The notes under the pieces: model-generated
What the model was told of the DNA's origin: nothing
Seen by the model: only the letters and a program-made list of their open reading frames with translations
The model's database searches: none
Origin: Nannocystis sp. RBIL2
GTDB lineage: Bacteria > Myxococcota_A > Polyangia > Nannocystales > Nannocystaceae
Assembly: GCF_026626745.1 (NCBI RefSeq)
Contig: NZ_JAPNJW010000001.1
Location: 1,580,001 to 1,644,000 of the forward strand
DNA length: 64,000 nucleotides
Direction of reading: 5' to 3'
In this document: positions 47,667 to 57,385 of the stretch, piece by piece
How the letters are laid out: every line of letters starts with the position of its first letter
How positions within the stretch are numbered: the first letter of the stretch is position 1
Position numbers and translations under genes: made by a program

Positions 47667-48353
47667 TCAGGCGAGCTCGTCGGGCCGCAGGAGCATGGCG
47701 AGGCGGGTGTCGACGAGGCCGTCGCGCATCTCGGCGAGCAGGGTCTGCACGGCGGGGTCGCGCCCCACGCGATCGAGGTAGGCGGCGAGGCGCGGGTGCT
47801 CCGCCGTCGAGTCGCCCTTCTCGAAGAAGCGGGTGAGGCGGTTCTGGAAGGTCAGGAAGGGGATCAGCGCGCAGTCGGCGGTGGTGATCGTATCGCCGAC
47901 CGCGAACGGTTCGTCGCTCATGTAGTGCGACAGGTGGCGCAGGCCCTCGTGGATCTTAGCGACCGCCGCGTCGACGGCCGCAGGATCGCGCGACGGCCCG
48001 AACAGCTGGCCGAACAGGCCGGACCAGCTGGGGGCCATCACGTACTGTTCGAACACCCGCGCGAGCAGGCGGCCGCGGGCCGCGTCCTGCGGACGAGCGG
48101 GGCGCAGGCCGGACTGCGGGAACGCATCGGCGAGGTATTCGACGATCGTGTCGGACTCGGGCAGCCCGGTGCCGTCGTCGAGGATCAAGGTCGGGACCTT
48201 GCCGATCGGGTTGAGCGCCAGGTAATCGGGCGACTTCTGGCCGTTCGGCAGCCACATGCCCGCCGGGGCGATCTCGACCGGCAGCGACTTGGCGTGGATG
48301 GCGAGCCGCACGCGCGAGGCGAACGGCGACAGGTTGGAGTTCAGGAGCTTCAT
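47667..48353 (-). CDS. glutathione S-transferase
   Basis: 228 residues from ATG 48353. The N-terminal thioredoxin fold begins M-K-L-L-N-S-N-L-S-P-F-A-S-R-V-R and carries P-I-G-K-V-P-T-L and L-P-E-S-D-T-I-V-E-Y-L, the glutathione-binding P and E-S pair. The helical domain has T-T-A-D-C-A-L-I-P-F. The length suits a cytosolic GST that conjugates or reduces electrophiles with glutathione. Confidence 0.93.
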   Translation of the reverse strand: MKLLNSNLSPFASRVRLAIHAKSLPVEIAPAGMWLPNGQKSPDYLALNPIGKVPTLILDDGTGLPESDTIVEYLADAFPQSGLRPARPQDAARGRLLARVFEQYVMAPSWSGLFGQLFGPSRDPAAVDAAVAKIHEGLRHLSHYMSDEPFAVGDTITTADCALIPFLTFQNRLTRFFEKGDSTAEHPRLAAYLDRVGRDPAVQTLLAEMRDGLVDTRLAMLLRPDELA

Positions 48354-48606
48354 GGTGGCGATGCGACGGTACCTCCTCGCCGCCGGCGACGCGACCGCGA
48401 CCACCCGCGACCCGTGCTTCGTATGAAGGGGATCCTCGCCTCGGCCGCGAGGTGAGCGAAGGTCACCTCCCTGGCGTGCGCGAAAGGCCCCCCTGCGGTG
48501 GCGAGCGCGCGCAGGGCGACCGGATACTTTCGAGCGCAGTACGCATACGCTGGGATGGAGTCGCAGGTCGGGTCGTGATACCGACATCCCCATGCTTCGC
48601 CCTGGA

Positions 48607-50532
48607 ATGCGCCTCCTCTGTGCCTCCGCCCTGCTCACCCTCGCCGGCTGCGGCGACGACGGCACCGGCAACGTCACTGCCACCGTCAGCATCAGCACCA
48701 CCACGAGCACCAGCCAGGGCACGAGCGACACGCAAGATCCGACCGGCTCGACCACCGCGCCGACCACCAGCACCACCGAGGCTTCGGGCGCCAGCGACTC
48801 GAGCGACACGACGACCTCGACGACCAGCCCGGTGACCAGCAGCACCACCGAAGGCCCCGGCACCTCGACCAGCACCACCGATCCCAGCACCACCTCGACC
48901 AGCACCACCGACGGCCCCGGCACCACCGACGCCACCACCGACGCCACCACCACCAGCACCACGGGTCCCCAGCCGTGCGCCGAGGACACCCTGCAGTGCG
49001 AAGGCAACGTCGAGAAGATCTGCGACGGCATGGGCGGCTTCAAGTCGGAGACGCCGTGCCCCGAGGTGTGCGCCGAGCCGCTCGGCTGCGTCGCCTGCGA
49101 ACCCGGCACCAGCAAGTGCGAGGGCAATCAGGCCCAGGTCTGCAACGATCAGGGCGAGTGGGTCGCCGGCGACACCTGCGACCCGCTGCTCGGCCTGACG
49201 TGTGACGCCAACTTCGGCCAATGCGTCGGCGCCTGTGCCAACCTCGGCACCTCGTACATCGGCTGCGAGTACTACCCCGTCGTCACCCAGCAGCTCGACG
49301 TCTTCGTCGGCCCCGCCAACCCCTACGCGGTCGCGGTCGCCAACACCACCGCCAACACGGCGACCGTCACCGTCCATCGCGGCCCCAACCAGGTCGCGCA
49401 GCAGATGGTCGCGGCCAACAGCGTCGCCGTGATCACGCTGCCCTGGGTCACGCAGCTGACCGGAGGGACAGGTCCGACGGTGAAGGTCACCGACGGCGCC
49501 TACCGCCTGCGCTCGACCCAGCCCGTCACCGTCTACCAGTTCAACCCGCTCAACGCCGACGTCACCAACGACGCCTCGCTGATGCTCCCGGTCAACACCT
49601 GGACCGGCAACTACCTGGCCGCCGCCTGGACCCACTGGAGCCCCTACCCGGGCTTCATCTCGATCACCGCGCACCAGGACGGCACCGTCGTCAACGTCAA
49701 GGCGCCCAAGAACGGCGTGCCGACCCAGGCCGGCGGCGGCATCGACGGCCAGGGCAACGGCAACAACATCACGCTCGACGACGGCGACGTCCTGCAGATC
49801 ACCTCGGCCAACGGCGGCGACCCGACCGGCACCATCGTCACCGCCAACAAGCCGATCCAGGTCCTCGGCGGGCACGACTGCACGCAAGTCCCGATCGGAA
49901 CGGTCGCCTGCGATCACCTCGAGGAGTCGATGTTCCCGATCGAGGCCCTGGCCAAGAAGTACATCGTCGCCCCGCCGGTGCAGGTGCCCAACAACGCGCT
50001 CGAGAAGGCCGTCATCGTCCGCGTGGTTGCCAGCGAGGACAACACCACCCTGACCTTCACGCCCGATCAGCCGGGCAACAAGGTCCTGGCCAAGGCCGGC
50101 GACTTCCTCGAGCTGGCCCAGAGCACCAACAAGTACGTGGTCGAGGCCGACAAGAAGATCCTCGTCACCGAGTACATGGTCGGCCAGGGCGCCAACTACG
50201 GCACCTCGGATCCGGCGATGCTGGTGGCAGTGCCGAGCGAGCAGTTCCGCTCGAGCTACCTCTTCTACGCCCAGACCGGCTGGTCTGCCAACTTCGTCGA
50301 CATCATCGCGCCCAACAACTCGATGGTCCAGGTCGACGGCGCGGCGGTCAACAACTTCGCCGCCATCGGCGCCAGCGGCTACTCGCTGGCCCACGTCAAG
50401 CTCAGCAACGCCGGCAACGGCAGCCACACCGTCACCTCGAACAACAAGGTCGGCATCAGCGTGTACGGCGTGATCGACTACGGCAGCTACTGGTACCCGG
50501 GCGGCCTCGACCTCGACGTCATCCCGCAGTGA
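48607..50532 (+). CDS. IgGFc-binding-domain lipoprotein
   Basis: 641 residues from ATG 48607 (alternative 48592). Lipobox L-A-G-C at Cys15, then a Ser/Thr/Gly linker to about 115. A Cys-rich module (L-Q-C-E-G-N-V-E-K-I-C, K-C-E-G-N-Q-A-Q-V-C) at about 120-190 is followed by a large beta domain (about 200-640) of the IgGFc-binding N-terminal type: V-F-V-G-P-A-N-P-Y, T-V-Y-Q-F-N-P-L, H-D-C-T-Q-V-P, E-S-M-F-P-I-E-A and S-S-Y-L-F-Y-A-Q-T-G-W. Such proteins are surface adhesion or mucin-like binders. Very common in Nannocystis relatives. Confidence 0.88.
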   Translation: MRLLCASALLTLAGCGDDGTGNVTATVSISTTTSTSQGTSDTQDPTGSTTAPTTSTTEASGASDSSDTTTSTTSPVTSSTTEGPGTSTSTTDPSTTSTSTTDGPGTTDATTDATTTSTTGPQPCAEDTLQCEGNVEKICDGMGGFKSETPCPEVCAEPLGCVACEPGTSKCEGNQAQVCNDQGEWVAGDTCDPLLGLTCDANFGQCVGACANLGTSYIGCEYYPVVTQQLDVFVGPANPYAVAVANTTANTATVTVHRGPNQVAQQMVAANSVAVITLPWVTQLTGGTGPTVKVTDGAYRLRSTQPVTVYQFNPLNADVTNDASLMLPVNTWTGNYLAAAWTHWSPYPGFISITAHQDGTVVNVKAPKNGVPTQAGGGIDGQGNGNNITLDDGDVLQITSANGGDPTGTIVTANKPIQVLGGHDCTQVPIGTVACDHLEESMFPIEALAKKYIVAPPVQVPNNALEKAVIVRVVASEDNTTLTFTPDQPGNKVLAKAGDFLELAQSTNKYVVEADKKILVTEYMVGQGANYGTSDPAMLVAVPSEQFRSSYLFYAQTGWSANFVDIIAPNNSMVQVDGAAVNNFAAIGASGYSLAHVKLSNAGNGSHTVTSNNKVGISVYGVIDYGSYWYPGGLDLDVIPQ

Positions 50533-50598
50533 GCCCCGCTCGCCGAGCACGGAGGCTCGCGCTCGAGCCTCCAGGCAGCGCGGCGCCTGATAATCGAA

Positions 50599-50628
50599 GG
50601 TCGACGCACCGCTCGCGGTGCGTCGACC
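50599..50628 (+). terminator. terminator after the IgGFc-binding lipoprotein
   Basis: GGTCGACGCACCGC (50599-50612) pairs perfectly with GCGGTGCGTCGACC (50615-50628) and is followed by TTTCTCTTCT. It has a stem plus pyrimidine-rich tract, 66 bp past the stop: a convincing intrinsic terminator. Confidence 0.8.
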
Positions 50629-50721
50629 GCTTTCTCTTCTGCTCGACGTGGATGTCGCGGAGGCCCGCGGCACGAGCTCAAGGGATGGCGCGAGCCGACA
50701 CACCCGTGGCAAGCTCGCGCA

Positions 50722-51255
50722 GTGCCGACGGATGCCGACGCCATCGCGCTGAGCGAGCACGAGCTGCGCGAGATCGCCGGCTACGCGGCCGACTGTGCGC
50801 GCAGGGTCCTGTCGATCTTCGAAAAAGATCTGCCTGCGGACGCGCGCCCGCGCGACGCCATCGACGCGGCGTACGCCTTCGCCGGCGGCGGCCGACGCAC
50901 CGGCGCGCTGCGGCAGCACGGCTGGGCGGCGTTCAAGGCGGCCCGAGAGGCAGGGTCGCCCGCCGCGGCCGACGCGGCGCGAGCGGCGAGCCATGCGGCC
51001 GCCGCTGCGTACCTCCATCCCAAAGCCAGCGCGCACCAGGTGAAGCACATCCTCGGGGCCGCAGCGCATGCGGCACGCGCAGAAGAGCTGGCATCCGGAG
51101 AAGACCGGAGGGTCGGCGCCGCGGCCCTCGAGTGGGCGCGCCGCCACGCGCCCGCGGCGGTCACCGCGGTGCTCGGCCGTCTGCCCGCCGCGCCTCCCGG
51201 CGGCGGGCGCGTGGGCGAGTTCATCCGCGACCTCGACGCCGCGCTGCGTGCCTGA
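50722..51255 (+). CDS. Imm-5-like putative immunity protein
   Basis: 177 residues from GTG 50722. An all-helical Ala-rich protein with the immunity-protein Imm-5 pattern: E-I-A-G-Y-A-A-D-C-A-R-R-V-L-S-I-F-E, A-R-P-R-D-A-I-D-A-A, A-A-A-D-A-A-R-A-A-S-H-A-A-A and W-A-R-R-H. Such proteins protect against cognate toxins, but no toxin gene adjoins it, so an orphan or a different role is possible. It is convergent with the beta-helix lipoprotein gene. Confidence 0.7.
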   Translation: MPTDADAIALSEHELREIAGYAADCARRVLSIFEKDLPADARPRDAIDAAYAFAGGGRRTGALRQHGWAAFKAAREAGSPAAADAARAASHAAAAAYLHPKASAHQVKHILGAAAHAARAEELASGEDRRVGAAALEWARRHAPAAVTAVLGRLPAAPPGGGRVGEFIRDLDAALRA

Positions 51256-51276
51256 GGGCGAGCCGCGATCCGGCGC

Positions 51277-52623
51277 TCACGGCATCTCGCAGTTGCCGTC
51301 GGAGCAGACGAACGACACATCATTGTAGTACCAGCCGTAGCGGTTCCACGGATCGGAGCCGTCGTTGATCAGCACGTCCTCCGGCAGGTCCTGATAATTG
51401 GTGTTCTCCTCGGACGCGCCGAAGCCGAGGTCGGAGTCGATGACGGTCAGGCCGCTGAGACAGTCGAGGCCGCAATCGTCGATGAAGATCCCCCCGCCCC
51501 CCTCGTACTTGCTGGCGCCCGTGGCGTGGTTCTTCTTGATCACCGTGTTGGTGATGTCGCAGACGCTCTCGCTGGTGCAGCCATAGGACAGCGCGAGCGC
51601 CCCGCCGGTCGCGGCCACGTTCTCGACGAACGTCGAGTCGGTGATGTGAACGCGCCCGTAGCTGGCGATCGCCCCGCCCTCGCCGGTCGCGGTGTTCTGC
51701 TCGAACACCGAGTTCTCGATGTAGATGTCCGGGTTCTTGCCGCCGTTGTTCGACCCCGAGACGTGGATCGCGGCCCCGTACGCGGCGCTGTTCTCGAAGA
51801 AGCGGCAGTCGCGGACCGTCAGGCTCTCCTGCACCCCGTAGGTGTCGTTCATGCTGATCGCGCCGCTCGAGGGGATGTTCCAGCCGTTCGGGACCTTGGC
51901 GTTGCAGTGGGTGAAGCCGAAGCCCTCGACCACCGCGTTGCCGATGTCGAGGTCGAAGTGGAACCCGCCGCCGTCGATGATCGTCTTGTCCGCCCCGGCG
52001 CCGCGGAGCGTGATGGAGACGGTCACCTCGATCTTGTCGCTGTAGGTGCCCGGGCAGACCTCGATCACCGAGCCGTCGCTGGCGGCGGCGAGGCCCGAGG
52101 TGATGGTCGGGAAGCGCGCGGAGACGTTCGGCGAGACGGTCACGATCACGGGGTTGGCCGGGTCGTCGTCGCACTCGGCGACGAAATCGGGCACGTCGCC
52201 GGTCGTCCCGCCGTCGGTCGTGCCCGCGGTGGTGTCCTCGCCGGTCGTGGTGCTGGCCTCGGTCGTGGTCCCCTCGCTGTCGCTGACCGCGGAGGTCGTG
52301 GTCCCCTCGGTGGTGGTGCTCTCGCCGGTGCTCGTGGTCCCCTCGGTGGTCGGGTTGTCGCCGGTGCTCGTGGTCCCCGCGGTGGTCGGGTTCTCGCCGG
52401 TGCTCGTGGTCTCCGCGGTGGTCGTGGCGGTCTCGCTCGCGCTCTCGGTCGTCGAAGAGCCGGCGTCGCTGGTCGACACGGACCCCTGCGTCGTCCCGTC
52501 GCTCGCGCCGTCCGTCGACGCGCCGCTGTCCGTCAGGGTCCCGCTGTTCGCCGTGCCCGAGTTACATCCGCCGAGTGCGGCGACAAGTCCGAGTTGAAGC
52601 AGGGGTGCGCGGTGCCGTTGCAT
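51277..52623 (-). CDS. beta-helix-fold lipoprotein
   Basis: 448 residues from ATG 52623. Lipobox L-G-G-C at Cys20, then a long Thr/Ser/Gly/Glu linker to about 145. Residues 155-440 form right-handed parallel beta-helix coils (pectate-lyase-like): G-S-V-I-E-V-C-P-G-T-Y, I-T-L-R-G-A-G, G-A-I-A-S-Y-G, H-I-T-D-S-T-F and N-V-A-A-T-G-G-A-L-A-L. There is no clear catalytic Arg/Asp set. It probably binds or degrades a polysaccharide at the surface. Confidence 0.88.
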   Translation of the reverse strand: MQRHRAPLLQLGLVAALGGCNSGTANSGTLTDSGASTDGASDGTTQGSVSTSDAGSSTTESASETATTTAETTSTGENPTTAGTTSTGDNPTTEGTTSTGESTTTEGTTTSAVSDSEGTTTEASTTTGEDTTAGTTDGGTTGDVPDFVAECDDDPANPVIVTVSPNVSARFPTITSGLAAASDGSVIEVCPGTYSDKIEVTVSITLRGAGADKTIIDGGGFHFDLDIGNAVVEGFGFTHCNAKVPNGWNIPSSGAISMNDTYGVQESLTVRDCRFFENSAAYGAAIHVSGSNNGGKNPDIYIENSVFEQNTATGEGGAIASYGRVHITDSTFVENVAATGGALALSYGCTSESVCDITNTVIKKNHATGASKYEGGGGIFIDDCGLDCLSGLTVIDSDLGFGASEENTNYQDLPEDVLINDGSDPWNRYGWYYNDVSFVCSDGNCEMP

Positions 52624-52671
52624 CGGCGGAATCTAACACGCGAATGGCTCGCCAGTCGCTCGCGGCCGCGC

Positions 52672-54294
52672 TCACTCGCGGGGCTGCACCGCCAGCAATT
52701 CGACGATCTCGCCCGCGAGGCTCATGGCCGCCGGTGGGTCGTAATTGCCGAGCACGGCCACGACGTAGCTGCCGTCGGCGAAGAATTCGAGCTGACCGTT
52801 GATCCCGTGGTGCCCGCCCCCGTGGCCGCGGACCTCCTTGCCGCCGACGACGCGGGTCCAGAAGCCGTAGCCGTAGCGCCCCTCGGGGCCGAACATGGGG
52901 GCCTCGACCTTGGGGCCGGTGACCGTCTCGGTCATCGCCTCGCCGAGGAGGACGTGACCGCGGAGGGCGCGGACGAACGCCACGAGGTCGAGGACGGTCG
53001 AGTAACCGCCGCCCGCCGGGGTGCCGCTGAAGGGCAAGTACGACACGTTGGTGCGGCGGGGCCGGAGGCCGAGCGGATCGGAGTCCTCGCGCCCGTAGCC
53101 GACGGCGAGGTTCGGCGCGACCTCGTCCCAGGCGACGGCGGCTGTCGCGTGCATCCCGGCGGGCGCGAAGACATGCGTCTTCACGTAATCATCATAGGCC
53201 TCGCCCGAGACGTGCTCGACGATCCGCCCCAGAGTCATGAATCCCGGGTTGGCGTAGCCGAAGCGGGCGCCGGGCGGGAAGTCGGGCGGCTTGTCGGCGA
53301 ACAGCGGGATGTAGTCCGCGGCGCGCTTGTAGCGGTCGCGGTGCTCGTACACCGGCGGGGCGAAGATGTCCCCGCCGATGCCGGAGGTGTGGGTGAGCAG
53401 CTGGTGAACGGTGACGCGCCCGGCGAACTCCCGGTTCGGGTAGTCGGGCAGCGCGCGGGCGAGGCTGTCGGTGAACGACAGCTCGCCGCGCTCGACGAGC
53501 TGAGCGACCGCGACTGCGGTGAACATCTTGTTCATCGACCCGAGGTTGAATCGCGTGTCGATGCGATTGTCCGCAGCGAACGCCTGCTCGGCGCGGCCCC
53601 GGGCCAGGCGCACGAGCTCGCGGTCGCCCTTGACGACCAGCACGGCGCCCGAGAAGCGGTCGGCCGCGGCGAGGCCGTCGACCCGGCGGCCGATCGCCTG
53701 GACCACCTCAGCCTCGCTCATGGCGACGACGGGGAGCGCGTCGGGGTCGGTCTCGCCGGGGAACGGCTTCGGGAGGACGATGAAGTCGTGGAGTCCGTCG
53801 TGCTCGTCGACGATGAGCTGCACGACCGCGTGATGGTGCCCGCGGCGGGAGCGGACGGTGAAGACGATGTCGGTCGGCCGCGGCGGCTGCGGGCCGATGG
53901 CGATGATGTCGAGCCCGCCGCTCTGCTCGGACAGCGCGACGAAATAATCCGTCCATTGCTCGAGGGGCCCGAACTTCAGGATGTTCGGGGAGATCCGCGG
54001 CGCCAGGAACGCCCGCAGCGTCGCGGCATCGCCCTGATTCATGGCGTCGAGCCAGGCCCGCGTGAACACGCCGATGCGCGAGTCGGGGAGGTCGACGGGC
54101 GCGGGCGCGGGCGCGGGCGTGGCGTCCGGCGCGGGCGCGGCGTTCGGCGCGGGCGCGGCGTTCGGCGCCGGCGTGGCGTCCGGTGCGGGCGCGGCGTCCG
54201 GTGCGGAGCGGTCGGCGCCGGTCTCGGCCGCGGGTTGCGGTGATTGGCAGGCCAGCACGGCGGTCGTGAGGAGGAAGCTCGAGAATCTTCGCAT
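52672..54294 (-). CDS. serine beta-lactamase-like (class C) hydrolase lipoprotein
   Basis: 540 residues from ATG 54294. Lipobox V-L-A-C at Cys16 and a Pro/Ala/Asp linker built of short repeats (about 25-67). Residues 75-195 are a DUF3887/SnoaL-like extension. The hydrolase domain carries S-M-N-K (Ser253, Lys256), R-F-G-Y-A-N-P-G-F (the Y-x-N motif) and R-G-H-G-G-G-H-H-G (H-x-G). These three motifs define class C beta-lactamase-like esterases and peptidases. A periplasmic or surface enzyme; substrate unknown. Confidence 0.92.
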   Translation of the reverse strand: MRRFSSFLLTTAVLACQSPQPAAETGADRSAPDAAPAPDATPAPNAAPAPNAAPAPDATPAPAPAPVDLPDSRIGVFTRAWLDAMNQGDAATLRAFLAPRISPNILKFGPLEQWTDYFVALSEQSGGLDIIAIGPQPPRPTDIVFTVRSRRGHHHAVVQLIVDEHDGLHDFIVLPKPFPGETDPDALPVVAMSEAEVVQAIGRRVDGLAAADRFSGAVLVVKGDRELVRLARGRAEQAFAADNRIDTRFNLGSMNKMFTAVAVAQLVERGELSFTDSLARALPDYPNREFAGRVTVHQLLTHTSGIGGDIFAPPVYEHRDRYKRAADYIPLFADKPPDFPPGARFGYANPGFMTLGRIVEHVSGEAYDDYVKTHVFAPAGMHATAAVAWDEVAPNLAVGYGREDSDPLGLRPRRTNVSYLPFSGTPAGGGYSTVLDLVAFVRALRGHVLLGEAMTETVTGPKVEAPMFGPEGRYGYGFWTRVVGGKEVRGHGGGHHGINGQLEFFADGSYVVAVLGNYDPPAAMSLAGEIVELLAVQPRE

Positions 54295-54943
54295 GCGTCT
54301 CTCCGCGAGCGGTCGCGCGGCGCGAACCGGGGGCACGATAGCCGGCAGCCGGCCGCGCCGACAGGGGCCGCGAGCGCCGTCGCCTGCATCGCGTCGGCCC
54401 CCTCCACCGCCGTCAGGAAGGCCTCGCGGCCGTCCCCGAGACTGGTGCGCCATGCCCCGCTCGCCGAATCGTCGCCATCGATCGGTCGCGGATTCTTCGC
54501 GCAGGCGAAGGTTGCCTGTGGGTGATTGCTGGCAGTAGATGCTCCCGGCCTTTCGAGCCATCGGCATGGGGTCAGCCGGGCGGGCCCGCGGCCTGCGCCC
54601 CGAGACGTCCTGAGCGGTATCGCCCCGCGCACGTTCGCCCGGCGCACGAGCGGCTCCGAACCGCCGAGAGCGCGACTTCACTCGCACGATACGCGATATC
54701 TCCCTGCGCACATTCGCTCAGCGCACGAGCGGCTCCGGAACCGCCGAGAGCGCGACTTCACTCGCACGATACGCGATATCGCTCTGCGCACATTCGCACG
54801 GCGCACGAGCGGCGCCGCGCCGCCGATTGCGCCGAATGGAGGGCACGCGCGATTTCACTCGCGCGATCGGCAGAATCGCCGCTGTACGGGCGCATCGGCG
54901 GGGTGCATTCCGCGGGCGCCGGGGGTCTCCACACTTTCGCGCG
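54295..54943. other. intergenic region before ligD, carrying tandem repeats
   Basis: About 650 bp. From 54295 to 54626 I see no gene. From 54627 to about 54865 there are two and a half copies of a 79-80 bp unit. The ligD start follows at 54944. Confidence 0.5.
54627..54865. repeat. 79-80 bp tandem repeat, two full copies and a decayed third
   Basis: Units start at 54627, 54706 and 54786. Each has GCGCAC(A/G)TTCG, then GGCGCACGAGCGGC, then GAGAGCGCGACTTCACTCGC and ACGATACGCGATATC. The third copy has diverged. No cas genes or spacer logic: the units are directly abutting. Confidence 0.8.
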
Positions 54944-56890
54944 ATGGCGCAAGCGACCAGGCGCAAGGCCAGCCCCCGCCGAACCACGAGCGCGGTTTCG
55001 CTCGGCAAGAAGGCCCCGTTTCCGGCCAAGTTGCTGCCCCAGCTCGCCACGGCCGTGTCCGCCCCGCCCCACGGCTCCGGCTGGGTCTACGAGGCCAAGT
55101 TCGACGGCTACCGCGTCCTCGCGCGCGTCGCCGGCGACGACGTCGCGCTGTTCACCCGCAACGGGAACGACTGGACCGCGCGCATGGGGCCGCTGCGCGA
55201 CGAGCTCGCCGCGCTCGGCCTGAAGTCCGCCTGGCTCGACGGCGAAATCGTAGTACTCGACCCGAACGGCAGGCCCGACTTTCAACGCCTGCAGCAGGCC
55301 TTCGACGGCGCCGGCAGCCGCGACATCGTCTACTTCGCCTTCGACCTGCTCTACTTCGACGGCCACGACCTCCGGCGCGAGCCGCTGGTCGAGCGCCGCC
55401 GACGGTTGAAACAGGTCTTCGACGCCGCGCGCCCCGGCGAGCACGTGCGCTACAGCGAGACGCTCGTGGGCCCGGTCGACCGCCTGCTCGCGGACGCTTG
55501 CAAGGGGGGCTTCGAGGGCATCATCGGCAAGCGCGCCGACAGCCTCTACACGTCCGCCCGCTCGTCCGCGTGGATCAAGCTGAAATGCACGCAGCGCCAG
55601 GAGTTCGTGGTCGGCGGTTACACCGAGCCGAAGGGCCGGCGCACCGGCTTCGGCGGCCTGCTGCTGGGCGTGCACGACGACGAGGGCCGCCTCGTCTACG
55701 CCGGCAAGGTCGGCACGGGGTTCGACGAGGCGCTGCTGCGCTCGATCGAGGCCCGGCTGAAGGCGCTCGAGGTCGATCGCTCGCCCTTCCACGACCGCCC
55801 GCGCGAGGTCCGGGGTCACTGGGTGCGGCCCGTGCTCGTCGCCGAGGTGTCGTTCAGCGAGTGGACCGGTGAAGGCCGAGTGCGCCACCCGGTGTTTCGC
55901 GGGCTGCGGGCGGACAAGGACCCGGCGACGCTCGTGCGCGAGCGGCCGCGATCGGTGGAATCGACGAGCGCCCTGGCCGCGCGCCGGGCCGCGCCGACGA
56001 TCAAGGTGACGCACCCCGAACGGGTCATCGATCCGTCGAGCGGCGCGACCAAGCTCGACCTGGTCCGCTATTACGAGGCCGTCGCCGAGCACATGCTGCC
56101 CCACCTCCAGGGCCGCCCGGTCTCCATGGTCCGCGCGCCGACTGGCGTCGCCGGCGAGCAGTTCTTTCAAAAGCACACCGAGAACTACCGGATCCCCGGC
56201 GTCCGTCAGCTCGACCCGTCATTGCGGCCCGGTCACGCGCCGATGCTGGAGATCGCCAGCGCCGAGAGCCTCGTGGCCGCCGCCCAGATGAACGTCGTCG
56301 AGTTTCACACGTGGAACTCGACGGTCGCCGACATCGATCGCCCGGATCGCGTCATCTTCGACCTCGACCCCGGCGAGGGCGTCTCGTGGGAGTCGCTGCG
56401 CGACGCCACGCGGCTGACGAAGGGGATCCTCGAGCTCCTCGGCCTGCTCAGCTTCCTCAAGACCAGCGGCGGCAAGGGCGTGCACGTGGTGGTGCCGCTG
56501 CGGCCGACCTGGTCGTACGACCAGGTGAAGGACTTCTCGCGCGACGTCGCGGAGCACCTGGCCGCCACCCTGCCCGCGCTGTTCGTGGCCAAGAGCGGCG
56601 CCCGCAACCGGCGCGGGCGGATCTTCGTCGACTACCTGCGCAACGGCCGGACCGCGACGACGGTCGCCGCATTCTCGGCCCGCGTCCGGCCGGGCCTCGG
56701 GGTCAGCATGCCGCTCGCGTGGTCGGAGCTGGACCGGCTCGCCGCCGCCGACCAGTGGAACATCTTCAACGTCCCGGCCCGCCTGCGAGCCCGCCGCGGC
56801 GACCCCTGGGCCGACTACCGCAACGACCAGACGCTCGCGGCGGCGGCCGAGCAGCTCGCCCGGCCCGGTCGCAAGCGTAGGGCTTCGTAA
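54944..56890 (+). CDS. ligD: ATP-dependent DNA ligase D (ligase and polymerase domains)
   Basis: 648 residues from ATG 54944. The ligase domain (about 25-320) has Y-E-A-K-F-D-G-Y-R with nucleophile Lys52, D-G-E-I, F-D-L-L-Y-F and K-L-K. An OB-fold follows (V-G-T-G-F-D-E). The polymerase/primase domain (about 340-640) has R-A-P-T-G, F-F-Q-K-H and F-D-L-D-P-G, the metal-binding Asp pair. The 3'-phosphoesterase domain of the Pseudomonas-type enzyme is absent. LigD joins broken DNA ends with Ku; no ku gene is in the window. Confidence 0.95.
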   Translation: MAQATRRKASPRRTTSAVSLGKKAPFPAKLLPQLATAVSAPPHGSGWVYEAKFDGYRVLARVAGDDVALFTRNGNDWTARMGPLRDELAALGLKSAWLDGEIVVLDPNGRPDFQRLQQAFDGAGSRDIVYFAFDLLYFDGHDLRREPLVERRRRLKQVFDAARPGEHVRYSETLVGPVDRLLADACKGGFEGIIGKRADSLYTSARSSAWIKLKCTQRQEFVVGGYTEPKGRRTGFGGLLLGVHDDEGRLVYAGKVGTGFDEALLRSIEARLKALEVDRSPFHDRPREVRGHWVRPVLVAEVSFSEWTGEGRVRHPVFRGLRADKDPATLVRERPRSVESTSALAARRAAPTIKVTHPERVIDPSSGATKLDLVRYYEAVAEHMLPHLQGRPVSMVRAPTGVAGEQFFQKHTENYRIPGVRQLDPSLRPGHAPMLEIASAESLVAAAQMNVVEFHTWNSTVADIDRPDRVIFDLDPGEGVSWESLRDATRLTKGILELLGLLSFLKTSGGKGVHVVVPLRPTWSYDQVKDFSRDVAEHLAATLPALFVAKSGARNRRGRIFVDYLRNGRTATTVAAFSARVRPGLGVSMPLAWSELDRLAAADQWNIFNVPARLRARRGDPWADYRNDQTLAAAAEQLARPGRKRRAS

Positions 56891-57103
56891 CAATGATCAT
56901 AAAGGCGCGAGGCCCGACGGCGAGCTCGACATGAATCGGCGTGTTCCTCCCTACAATCCCAGGGTGAGACTTTCGCGCCGGCGTTCACGGCTCGCGCGCG
57001 CGTGCTCCGCCGAATACGCAGAAGGCATTGTCGCTCGCCTCTCTCGCAATTGTGCCCGGTCGCCCTTGCACCGGCGCGAACGTGCGCAACAAATTCGGAC
57101 GTC

Positions 57104-57286
57104 TTGTCCGACAACCCGAAAATCACTGGCCCGCAGGACGCGAAGTTCATCAACCTCAACCAGGAGCACGAAGTCCGCACCTGGACGAAGAGCCTGAACA
57201 CCACCCCGGAGAAGCTGCGCGAGGCCGTCGAGGCCGTCGGCACCTCGGTGGAGCGGGTGAAGGAACACCTCGCCAGCCACCGCTAG
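57104..57286 (+). CDS. DUF3606 small protein
   Basis: About 60 residues if started at TTG 57104, where S-D-N-P-K-I-T-G-P-Q-D matches the usual N-terminus of the family (S-D-D-x-x-x-x-G-x-x-D). The rest reads F-I-N-L-N-Q-E-H-E-V-R-T-W-T-K-S-L and V-E-R-V-K-E-H-L. Longer upstream frames are Arg-rich and unlikely. DUF3606 proteins are short and of unknown, perhaps stress-related, function. Confidence 0.8.
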   Translation: MSDNPKITGPQDAKFINLNQEHEVRTWTKSLNTTPEKLREAVEAVGTSVERVKEHLASHR

Positions 57287-57385
57287 AACATCGAGCGCCC
57301 CGCGCGGGTGGGCGCGGGCGGGCTTCCGAAGCAGTTCGTCGCGGCCGTGTAGGGTTCGCTTCACCGGCGACACTGATCGCCGTGG

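Noticed and set aside
54627..54865. CRISPR-like array
   Set aside because: The units abut directly with no unique spacers, are too long for CRISPR repeats, and no cas genes are present.
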